Of a stretch of DNA of 64,000 nt, positions 16,615 to 23,825 are shown one piece after another. Both the position numbers and the translations under genes were made by a program. This stretch comes from PMNU01 sp035479375 (GTDB lineage: Bacteria > Patescibacteriota > Saccharimonadia > Saccharimonadales > UBA4665): positions 1-64,000 of the forward strand of contig DATIIT010000009.1 of the NCBI GenBank assembly GCA_035479375.1, written 5' to 3'. A model generated the notes under the pieces. It was not told where the DNA came from and ran no database searches. It was given only the letters and a program-made list of their open reading frames with translations. Positions within the stretch are counted from its first letter, which is position 1. Every line of letters starts with the position of its first letter.

Positions 16615-19467
16615 ATGGGACAAACCACCAGTCTAACCGTTGGGCGGCTGTTTACGCAGCCCAAAACAAAGGCATACGACCAACTAACGTGGGTCAAAAC
16701 GGATTCTTTAATTAAGAACCCCGCCTCGGGCAAACCGGTCTTTGAGCAAAATGACGTTGAATTCCCGGAGGGTTGGACGCTCAACTCTATCAACATCGTG
16801 GCGCAGAAGTACTTTACCGGAACGCCGGGCACAGACGAGCGCGAAGCGTCGCTGAAGACGCTGATTGACCGCGTGGTGGACACTGTGGTGCGCCAAGGCC
16901 AGCAAGAGGGCTACTTTGAAAGCGACGCCGAAGCCGAAGATTTCCGCGAGGAGTTGAAGTATGTGTTGGCGACGCAGCGGGCAGCATTTAACTCGCCGGT
17001 GTGGTTTAACATTGGTGCGCCGGCCCGGGCGCAGCAGGCCAGCGCTTGCTTTATTTTGGGCGTCGAAGACACCATGGAGTCGATCCTGAACTGGTACAAA
17101 GAAGAAGGCATGATCTTTAAGGGCGGTTCTGGCGCCGGGCTCAATCTGAGCCCCATCCGCTCCTCGGTGGAGCCGCTGGGCAAGAGTGCGGGCACGGCTT
17201 CTGGCCCCCTAAGCTTTATGCGTGGTGCCGACTCGTCCGCGGGCGCTATTAAGAGCGGCGGCAAGACCCGCCGCGCGGCCAAAATGGTCATCCTGAACGC
17301 TGACCACCCGGACGTTGTGGATTTCACTTGGGCGAAAGCCATTGAAGAGCGCAAGGCGCGCGTGCTGCAGCAGGCCGGCTTTGACATGCGCCTGGACGGC
17401 AAAGACATCTTTTCGGTGCAGTATCAGAACGCCAACAACTCGGTGCGCGTCACCGATGACTTCATGCAGGCTGTCCTGGACGATGCCAGCTGGGACCTCA
17501 AGGCGGTCACTACCGGCAAGCCGGTGAAGACCATGAAAGCGCGTGACCTGTTCCGCCAGATCGCTGAAGCGGCCTGGGAATGCGCTGACCCGGGCATGCA
17601 GTTCGACACTACCATCAACAGGTGGCACACCGCGCCCAAGGCTGGCCGCATCAACGGCAGCAACCCGTGCTCGGAATACATGCACCTAGACAACTCGGCC
17701 TGTAACCTGGCCAGCATCAACCTGCTCAAGTACTTGAAGGACGACAACACCTACGACATTGAGGCCTTCAAGCACACCGTAGAGCTGGTATTTACCGCCC
17801 AGGAAATCCTGGTAGGCTACAGCTCCTACCCAACGGAGCGCATCACCAAGAACGCTAAGGCGTACCGCGAGCTCGGTTTGGGCTACGCCAACCTTGGCGC
17901 GCTGCTGATGGCCATGGGCCTGCCGTACGACAGCGACGAAGGCCGCGCCATTGCTGCCGCCATCACCGCGCTCATGACCGGCCACGCCTACGCCACGAGC
18001 GCCAAAATGGCCAAGCGCGTCGGCCCGTTTGCTGGCTACCGCCAAGACCGCGAAGCCATGCTAAAGGTCTTGCGCATGCACCGCAGCGAAGTCTCCAAAA
18101 TTGACGCCAGCCTGGTACAAGAAGAGCTGCTGAGCGCCGCAGCCGCCGCCTGGGACGAAGCTGTGGAACTGGGCGAATTGTACGGCGTGCGCAACTCGCA
18201 GGCCAGCGTGCTGGCGCCTACGGGTACCATCGGCTTTATGATGGGCTGCGACACCACCGGCATCGAGCCAGACTTCTCGCTAGTGAAGTACAAGGATCTG
18301 GTTGGCGGCGGCAACATGGTCATCGTTAACCAGACCGTGCCGCGCGCCCTGAAATTCCTGGGCTACAGCCCGGCGCAAATTGAAGGAATTGTGGAGCACA
18401 TCCGCGAGAACGGCAACGTCGTGGACGCACCCCACCTCAAAGACGCGCACAAGCCGGTATTTGCCTGTGCCGTTGGCTCGGACGCCATCCACTACCTTGG
18501 CCACGTCAAGATGATGGGCGCGGTGCAGCCGTTTATATCTGGTGCTATTTCCAAGACCGTGAACATGCCAGAGGACGTCACTGTGGAAGATGTAGAGCAG
18601 CTGCACATCGACTCGTGGAAGCTCGGCCTGAAGGCCGTGGCCATTTACCGCGACAACTGCAAGGTTGCCCAGCCGTTGTCCACCACCAAGAAAGACGACA
18701 AAAAAGAGGAGCCGGCCGCCCAGGCAGCCGCTGCCACCCCGGCAGCCGCTGCCGAGTCGGTCAACGACCGCATTGTGGTCAAGGGCGCCATCCGCCGCGT
18801 GCTGCCGCGCCGCCGCACGGCCCGCACCTACAAATTCCGCATCGCCGACCTCAAGGGTTTCTTCACGGTAGGCGAGTACGAAGACGGCACGCCCGGCGAA
18901 GTATTTGTGAGCGTCTCCAAGCAGGGCTCGACGCTGCGCGGATTAATGGACGCTTTCAGCATCTCGTTCAGCCATGGCCTGCAATACGGCGTACCGCTGA
19001 AGAGCTTTGTAAAGGCCATGATGAGCACCAGCTACGCACCGAGCGGCATCACCGACGACCCGGAGATCCGCACCGCCAGCTCTATCACGGACTACATTGC
19101 CCGCCGCCTCGCCCTGGACTACATGAGCTTTGACGACCGTTTGGAGCTTGGCCTGGCATCTATTGACGACATGCCAGAGGAGCAGACCAGCTTGCTGACG
19201 GACGACCAGTCGGTTGACGGGCTCATTCTGGAAGCGGAAAAGGTAGCCGAGCCGGCGCTTGCCAAGGCCGCACCGGTAGCCAGCGTGTCTGATCCTGCAC
19301 CAAGTTCTAACCTCTCGCAGAAAGCCAGCCCAGCGGCCGCCACAGACCTGCCAAAGGTCGGCATCGACACTGCCGCGCCGTTGTGCTTCAGCTGCGGCAA
19401 CCAAACCCAGCGGGCAGGCAGCTGCTACGTCTGCACCAGCTGCGGCAGCACCTCGGGCTGCAGCTAG
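16615..19467 (+). CDS. nrdJ: Adenosylcobalamin-dependent (class II) ribonucleotide reductase (950 aa)
   Basis: It reduces ribonucleotides to deoxyribonucleotides using a B12 radical. Alpha-subunit motifs are clear: FKGGSGAGLNLSPIRSS, NPCSEYMHLDNSACNLASIN with an active-site Cys, and LAPTGTIGFMMGCDTTGIEPD. A C-terminal TSCPD domain (about 730-850) and a Cys-rich tail (CFSCG, CYVCTSCG, SGCS) follow; the tail should re-reduce the active site. No ATP-cone is seen at the N-terminus. The ATG at 16615 is preceded by AGTGAGGG; an in-frame TTG at 16516 gives 33 more residues of poor quality. The 150-nt gap after nrdR holds a GC-rich hairpin without a T-run (about 16470-16500) but no cobalamin riboswitch that I can recognise. 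Confidence 0.95.
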   Translation: MGQTTSLTVGRLFTQPKTKAYDQLTWVKTDSLIKNPASGKPVFEQNDVEFPEGWTLNSINIVAQKYFTGTPGTDEREASLKTLIDRVVDTVVRQGQQEGYFESDAEAEDFREELKYVLATQRAAFNSPVWFNIGAPARAQQASACFILGVEDTMESILNWYKEEGMIFKGGSGAGLNLSPIRSSVEPLGKSAGTASGPLSFMRGADSSAGAIKSGGKTRRAAKMVILNADHPDVVDFTWAKAIEERKARVLQQAGFDMRLDGKDIFSVQYQNANNSVRVTDDFMQAVLDDASWDLKAVTTGKPVKTMKARDLFRQIAEAAWECADPGMQFDTTINRWHTAPKAGRINGSNPCSEYMHLDNSACNLASINLLKYLKDDNTYDIEAFKHTVELVFTAQEILVGYSSYPTERITKNAKAYRELGLGYANLGALLMAMGLPYDSDEGRAIAAAITALMTGHAYATSAKMAKRVGPFAGYRQDREAMLKVLRMHRSEVSKIDASLVQEELLSAAAAAWDEAVELGELYGVRNSQASVLAPTGTIGFMMGCDTTGIEPDFSLVKYKDLVGGGNMVIVNQTVPRALKFLGYSPAQIEGIVEHIRENGNVVDAPHLKDAHKPVFACAVGSDAIHYLGHVKMMGAVQPFISGAISKTVNMPEDVTVEDVEQLHIDSWKLGLKAVAIYRDNCKVAQPLSTTKKDDKKEEPAAQAAAATPAAAAESVNDRIVVKGAIRRVLPRRRTARTYKFRIADLKGFFTVGEYEDGTPGEVFVSVSKQGSTLRGLMDAFSISFSHGLQYGVPLKSFVKAMMSTSYAPSGITDDPEIRTASSITDYIARRLALDYMSFDDRLELGLASIDDMPEEQTSLLTDDQSVDGLILEAEKVAEPALAKAAPVASVSDPAPSSNLSQKASPAAATDLPKVGIDTAAPLCFSCGNQTQRAGSCYVCTSCGSTSGCS

Positions 19468-19469
19468 CG

Positions 19470-19634
19470 TTTGGGCCCCAGTGGGCGGCTTTACCGGCTT
19501 TTCCGTCGGGAAGGCCGCTCACGCGCGGTGGCGGCGTCCGCTGAGCATGTAGTCTCATCGGCCGCCTTCCGGCTGCGCTTACGGGAGCCTTCCCGCCGGA
19601 AAAGCGCGGCGCGCCGCCCGCCCAGCCCCAAAAC
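19470..19634. repeat. 165-nt imperfect palindrome
   Basis: The left arm (19470-19515) and right arm (19587-19634) are nearly perfect inverted copies. The inner part, GCTTTTCCGTCGGGAAGGC, matches GCCTTCCCGCCGGAAAAGC with one mismatch. The 71-nt spacer continues the pairing imperfectly (GGTGGCGGC with GCCGCCTTCC), leaving a small loop near GCATGTAGTC. No conserved RNA family (SRP, RNase P, tmRNA) is recognised. A short frame crossing it has no coding character. Confidence 0.8.
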
Positions 19635-19660
19635 TAGCCGGAAACGGCTAGTTTTGCTAT
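19630..19660 (+). terminator. Intrinsic terminator after nrdJ
   Basis: AAAACTAGCC and GGCTAGTTTT form a perfect 10-bp stem around GGAAAC. Transcript 3' ends probably fall in the TTTTGCTATT that follows. It belongs to a recurring AACTAGCC/GGCTAGTT set in this window. Confidence 0.8.
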
Positions 19661-19671
19661 TCGTCAGTTAA

Positions 19672-19701
19672 TTGCTAGTTAATCTGGGCCTGTGCTATGC
19701 T
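19672..19701 (+). promoter_or_regulatory. Leaderless promoter of the thioredoxin-fold gene
   Basis: TTGCTA (19672-19677), 18 nt and TATGCT (19696-19701). The GTG start is 6 nt after the -10. Confidence 0.55.
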
Positions 19702-19707
19702 CGAAGG

Positions 19708-19986
19708 GTGAAACTGCTTGTCCTTTACAGACCGGATTCAGAGCATTCATCTGATGTGGAGTCCTTTGCCCGCGATTTTCAAGGGCGCTATGAAGCCGGG
19801 CGCAAACTGGAGTTGGTCAGCCTCAATACCCGCGATGGCGCCGCCACAGCCAGCCTGTACGATGTCATGTCCTATCCAGCTATTTTAGTGCTTAACACCG
19901 ACGGCTCAGTGCTAAACATGTGGCAGGGCATGCCCATGCCCCTCATGGACGAAGTCGCCGGCTACACCTACAACGCCTCCAGCTAG
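19708..19986 (+). CDS. Thioredoxin-fold protein lacking CxxC (92 aa)
   Basis: The strand-helix pattern fits thioredoxin: LLVLYRP strand, a first helix, LVSLNTRDG strand, and SYPAILVLNTDGSVL with the expected cis-proline. Where WCGPC should be, the sequence is YRPDSEHSSDV, so both catalytic cysteines are absent. It therefore cannot be a normal disulfide reductase. A GTG start at 19708 is chosen because the -10 box ends 6 nt before it. It lies beside nrdJ, whose reductant is usually thioredoxin, but it has its own promoter after a terminator. The function is unknown. Confidence 0.72.
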   Translation: MKLLVLYRPDSEHSSDVESFARDFQGRYEAGRKLELVSLNTRDGAATASLYDVMSYPAILVLNTDGSVLNMWQGMPMPLMDEVAGYTYNASS

Positions 19987-20006
19987 GTTTTTTAGGTGGC
20001 AAGGTG

Positions 20007-20242
20007 TAAAATAGGCTTGTTATGCGTGCCGCCCTAGGCGGCGAAGTGGCCATCACCCACAAGCAGCGGGAAGAAATCCTTACCGAGAGTAGAACCCGCC
20101 GGAACCGCCCGGAGCACCAGGACAAGCGGCAAGCAAGCGCTAAAAGAGCCATTTCTTTTGGAAACCGGATGGTACCGCCCGCAAAAGGGTTCCGGCACAA
20201 GGCAAAAGTAATGGCTTTTTCTTTTAGGAAAGGGGCAGTGGT
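20007..20242 (+). promoter_or_regulatory. T-box leader of ileS
   Basis: A -10-like TAAAAT (20007-20012) starts a leader of about 225 nt. The T-box core TGGTACC is at 20170-20176. It sits in an antiterminator fold: CCGGA (20165-20169) pairs with TCCGG (20191-20195), and CCC pairs with GGG around GCAAAA. A second stem, AGCCATTTCTTTTG (20147-20160) with CAAAAGTAATGGCT (20203-20216), is followed by TTTTTCTTTT, like an intrinsic terminator. Two AUC (Ile) triplets, 20052-20054 and 20076-20078, are candidate specifiers. Uncharged tRNA-Ile should raise ileS expression. The terminator arms nest around the T-box element rather than sharing it, so the switching mechanism is not obvious. Confidence 0.82.
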
Positions 20243-23116
20243 ATGAAATTCAAAAAAGGCACGCGCCGCAAGGCCATCGAGTATGAGAAGGACCTGGTGC
20301 GCTACTGGAAAGAGCACCACACCTTTGAAAAATCGGTGGAGCAGCGGCCAAAGGACAACGCCTACGTGTTTTACGACGGGCCGCCATTTATCACCGGCGT
20401 GCCGCACCATGGCACGCTGCTGAGTTCCATCAGCAAAGACCTGGTGACGCGCTATTGGACCATGCAAGGCAAGCGCGTGGAACGGGGCTGGGGCTGGGAC
20501 TGCCATGGCCTGCCGGCCGAGGTGTTCACCGAGAAAAAGCTGGGCATCAAAGACAGGCGCGACATCGGCACCAAAGTGAGCCTGGAAGCGTACATCACCA
20601 CCTGCCGCGAGAATATGGTGCAAACCGGCTCGCTCTGGGAAGACACCATTGACCGGATTGGCCGCTGGGTGGACTTCCGCGGCGCCTACAGCACCATGGA
20701 CAAAAATTACATGGAGAGCGTCTGGTGGGCCTTCAAGCAGCTCTACGAAAAGGGCAAAATTTACGAGGGCGAAAAGGTGCTGCTGTACTGCGTGCGCGAC
20801 GCCACGCCCATCTCCAAGGCCGAAGTGGCCATGGACAACTCCTACCAAGACATCACCGACCCGTCGGTGTACGTCAAGTTTAAGCTGAAGGGCGAGGACA
20901 GCTTTGTTCTGGCCTGGACAACCACGCCTTGGACGCTCCCGGCCAACGTGGCTGTGGCCGTTAACCAAGATTTTACCTACGCCGAGGTTGAAGTGGACGG
21001 CCAAAAACTCATCTTGGCCAAAGACTTGCTGGAAAAAGTGCTAACCAACGAAAAACACCAGGTGCTGCCCTACAAAGTGCTGCGCACGCTCAAGGGCAAG
21101 GAATTGGTGGGCAAAGAGGTGGAGCCGCTGTTTGAGCACCGCGGCCCAAAGGCGCACGTCATTTACCACGAAGAGTACGTCAGCCTGGACGAAGGCACGG
21201 GCATTGTGCACTCCGCGCCAGCCTACGGCGAAGAAGACTTCATCATGGCCAAAAAAGAGGGCATCCCGGTAGTGTCGGTCATTGACGAAAACGGCTTTTA
21301 CACCTCTGGCGAGTGGAAAGGGCAGTATGTGTGGGACGCGGACAAGCCCATTGCCAAAGAGCTCCACGCCCGCGGCGTAGTCTGGAAAATTGAGTACGTC
21401 CGCCACAGCTACCCGCACTGCCACCGCTGCCACACCAAGCTGATGTATCGCGCCCACCCCAGCTGGTTCATGGACATCGCCGGCCAGCGGGAGCAAATGC
21501 TGGAGCAAAACGGCAACGTCAACTGGTTCCCGGAACACATCAAGCAGGGGCGCTTTGCCAAAACCGTGGAAAGCGCGCCGGACTGGAACCTGAGCCGCGA
21601 CCGTTTCTGGGCAACGGCCATGCCGGTGTGGAAAGGCACGGACGCGCACGGCAAGGAGCACGTCAAGGTGGTGGGCAGCTACGCCGAACTCAAAGAGCTC
21701 TCCGGCGTAGAGCTGCACGACTACCACCGGCCGTGGATCGACGACGTCACCTTCACGCTGGACGGCGTGGAGTACAAGCGCATCGACAAGGTCCTGGACT
21801 GCTGGTTCGAAAGCGGCTCCATGCCGTTCGCCCAGTTTCATTACCCCTTTGAAAACGTCCAAAAGTTTGAGGAAAATTTCCCGGGCGACTTCATTGTGGA
21901 GTACGTGGGGCAGGTGCGCGCCTGGTTTTACTACGTGCATGCCGTGGGCGTGGGGCTGTTTGGCAAAAACTCGTTTAAGAACGTGGCCGTAACGGGGACG
22001 CTGGCCGGCAACGACGGGCGCAAAATGAGCAAGTCTTTGGGCAATTACACCGACCCTAACGTGCTGATGGACGAATACTCGGCCGACGCCCTGCGCTTTT
22101 TGCTGATGTCCTCGCCGCTGTTAAATGGCGAAGATTTTGCCCTCGCGGACAAAGACGTGGCCGACGTCAACCGCAAGCTCAGCATGGTCTGGAACATGTA
22201 CGATTTCTTTACGCTGTACGCCGACGTGGACGGCTGGGAGTGGAAGGGCAGCTACGACGATCCATCTGCGGGGCTAGAAAACCCGCTGGACACCTGGATT
22301 GTCTCACGTGTCCACCAACTTGGGCAGGAAGTCGCCGGCCACATGGCGCGCTATGACATCCCCAACGCCACCAAGCCAATTTTGCCGTTTATTGAAGACG
22401 CCAGCAACTGGTATGTGCGCCGCTCGCGCCGCCGTTTTTGGAAGAGTGACGACGATACCGACAAGCAAAACGCCTACCGCACGCTGCACTACGTGCTGGT
22501 GCAGCTGGCGCACGTCATGGCGCCGTTCACGCCGTTTTTGGCCGAGGAATTGTTCCAGAAATTGACCGGCGAAGAGAGCGTGCACTTGCGCTTGTGGCCG
22601 GCGCCTGGCGCGGTGGATGAGCTGGTGGTGGGCCGTATGGATGTGGCGCGCGTGACAATCAACGAAGGGCTCGCCCAGCGGGCATTATCTCGCCTGAAGG
22701 TCAGGCAGCCGCTGGCGGCAGTGCACTATGGTGCTGAGGCGCAGCTTCCAGAAGAGTACGAGGCCATTATCGCCGAGGAGCTCAACGTGAAGCAGGTGGT
22801 TTACGCCGCACAAAAGGCGGGCGTTACCCTTGATACCAAGCTCACGCCAGAGCTGAAGCGCGAGGGCATGATGCGCGAGGTGGTGCGCAACGTCCAGAGC
22901 GCCCGCAAAGCCGCCGGCCTGGACGTGGACGACCGCATCCACCTGAGCCTGTCCACCACGGACGATGAGCTGCGCCGGGCAATTACCGGGCACGAAGCCG
23001 TGATTGCCGCCGAGACGCTGGCGGTAAAAATTGTACTCGACCAAACCTTTGCGTTTGAAAGCGCCTGCGCAGTGGATAACGCGCCGCTGACCGTCTCGCT
23101 GGAAAAGGCCAACTAG
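20243..23116 (+). CDS. ileS: Isoleucyl-tRNA synthetase (957 aa)
   Basis: A class I synthetase charging tRNA-Ile. The HIGH-like motif lies in GPPFITGVPHHGTLL (residues 46-60) and KMSKS in DGRKMSKSLGNY (about residues 591-602). The WGWDCHGLPAE block and a CP1 editing domain with the TTPWTLPANVAVAV segment are present. The PPFITGxPHHG form is typical of the eukaryote-like type 2 IleRS, which is often less sensitive to mupirocin. The protein is shorter than most type 2 enzymes at its C-terminus, and no C-terminal zinc cysteines are seen. It is under T-box control; the ribosome-binding site is AAAGGGG, 7 nt from the ATG. Confidence 0.97.
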   Translation: MKFKKGTRRKAIEYEKDLVRYWKEHHTFEKSVEQRPKDNAYVFYDGPPFITGVPHHGTLLSSISKDLVTRYWTMQGKRVERGWGWDCHGLPAEVFTEKKLGIKDRRDIGTKVSLEAYITTCRENMVQTGSLWEDTIDRIGRWVDFRGAYSTMDKNYMESVWWAFKQLYEKGKIYEGEKVLLYCVRDATPISKAEVAMDNSYQDITDPSVYVKFKLKGEDSFVLAWTTTPWTLPANVAVAVNQDFTYAEVEVDGQKLILAKDLLEKVLTNEKHQVLPYKVLRTLKGKELVGKEVEPLFEHRGPKAHVIYHEEYVSLDEGTGIVHSAPAYGEEDFIMAKKEGIPVVSVIDENGFYTSGEWKGQYVWDADKPIAKELHARGVVWKIEYVRHSYPHCHRCHTKLMYRAHPSWFMDIAGQREQMLEQNGNVNWFPEHIKQGRFAKTVESAPDWNLSRDRFWATAMPVWKGTDAHGKEHVKVVGSYAELKELSGVELHDYHRPWIDDVTFTLDGVEYKRIDKVLDCWFESGSMPFAQFHYPFENVQKFEENFPGDFIVEYVGQVRAWFYYVHAVGVGLFGKNSFKNVAVTGTLAGNDGRKMSKSLGNYTDPNVLMDEYSADALRFLLMSSPLLNGEDFALADKDVADVNRKLSMVWNMYDFFTLYADVDGWEWKGSYDDPSAGLENPLDTWIVSRVHQLGQEVAGHMARYDIPNATKPILPFIEDASNWYVRRSRRRFWKSDDDTDKQNAYRTLHYVLVQLAHVMAPFTPFLAEELFQKLTGEESVHLRLWPAPGAVDELVVGRMDVARVTINEGLAQRALSRLKVRQPLAAVHYGAEAQLPEEYEAIIAEELNVKQVVYAAQKAGVTLDTKLTPELKREGMMREVVRNVQSARKAAGLDVDDRIHLSLSTTDDELRRAITGHEAVIAAETLAVKIVLDQTFAFESACAVDNAPLTVSLEKAN

Positions 23117-23131
23117 CCGGCCCGCGGGCAC

Positions 23132-23160
23132 TTTACAGATGAGCCCAGATCTGATACTAT
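23132..23160 (+). promoter_or_regulatory. Promoter of rplU
   Basis: TTTACA (23132-23137), 17 nt and TACTAT (23155-23160), followed by a leader of about 35 nt. Confidence 0.75.
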
Positions 23161-23202
23161 CTCATGGTAGTTAAATTTTCCCGTAAGGAAAGAGTAAAAC
23201 GT

Positions 23203-23511
23203 ATGAAAAAAGCAGTTATCGCAACCGGCGGCAAGCAGTACCTCGTAACCGAGGGCGAGACATTGCAGGTTGAGCTGTTGCACCTCGATGGCAAGACCGC
23301 CACTTTTGAGCCGCTGTTGGTGGTTGACGGCGACGCCGTTTCTGTTGGCGCGCCAATCGTCGACAAAGCCAAGGTGACGGCCGAAATCGTCGAAGCCGAC
23401 GTCCAGGCCGACAAAGTCACCGCCATCCGCTACAAAGCCAAGAAGCGGGTACACAAAGTGCATGGCCACCGCCAGCACCAAACCACGATCAAAATCAGCA
23501 AGATTGCCTAA
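23203..23511 (+). CDS. rplU: 50S ribosomal protein L21 (102 aa)
   Basis: It begins MKKAVIATGGKQYLVTEG, the standard L21 start, and ends with the basic KAKKRVHKVHGHRQHQTTIKI segment, which matches the L21 signature around KxxRxxxGHRQxxT. L21 binds 23S rRNA domain I. The ATG at 23203 is preceded by AAGGAAAGAG; a frame opening 13 codons earlier is not conserved. The usual partner rpmA (L27) is not next to it. Confidence 0.95.
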   Translation: MKKAVIATGGKQYLVTEGETLQVELLHLDGKTATFEPLLVVDGDAVSVGAPIVDKAKVTAEIVEADVQADKVTAIRYKAKKRVHKVHGHRQHQTTIKISKIA

Positions 23512-23533
23512 AGTTTCGGCTGGGCCTGTGGAT

Positions 23534-23567
23534 AAAACAGCAGCGAGCATCGTCGCTGCTGTTTTTT
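23534..23567 (+). terminator. Intrinsic terminator of rplU
   Basis: AAAACAGCAGCGA and TCGCTGCTGTTTT form a perfect 13-bp stem around GCATCG, ending in TTTTTT. Confidence 0.93.
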
Positions 23568-23825
23568 ATACATCACGAAATGTACGATTTTTCCACGCGG
23601 AAACGGGTAAGCACGAACATTTACGGTGATATTTATAACTCGTTGTTACCATAACAACGCTTGACCATGGACTGTGACGCCCAAAGGTGATGGAATAATA
23701 CTCTGTATTTTCCCCGTTTTAGGGCTTGTCGAGCCGTATCTGTTAACCGGATAATGGTATGGTACTCCAAAGTCTACCCTGTAGACCGGAAACAAAAATA
23801 ACCCAAAAAACCAACACAAACACCC
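23568..23825 (+). promoter_or_regulatory. Upstream region and promoter of the 2186-aa surface protein
   Basis: The gap from rplU to the next start is 314 nt and holds no gene. Visible elements are: a TTTTCCACG DnaA-box-like 9-mer (23589-23597), a perfect hairpin CGTTGTTA-CCA-TAACAACG near 23642-23660, a candidate promoter TTGTCG (23726-23731)-18-GATAAT (23750-23755), and a small hairpin GTCTA-CCCTG-TAGAC near 23773-23787. The last 40 nt before the ATG are A/C-rich and lack a Shine-Dalgarno sequence. Confidence 0.55.

Noticed and set aside
19471..19671. 66-aa frame in the palindrome
   Set aside because: It spans the inverted repeat and the terminator and has no start signal or protein-like composition.
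20022..20246. 74-aa frame before ileS
   Set aside because: It overlaps the T-box leader and the ileS start; structure explains the sequence better than coding.
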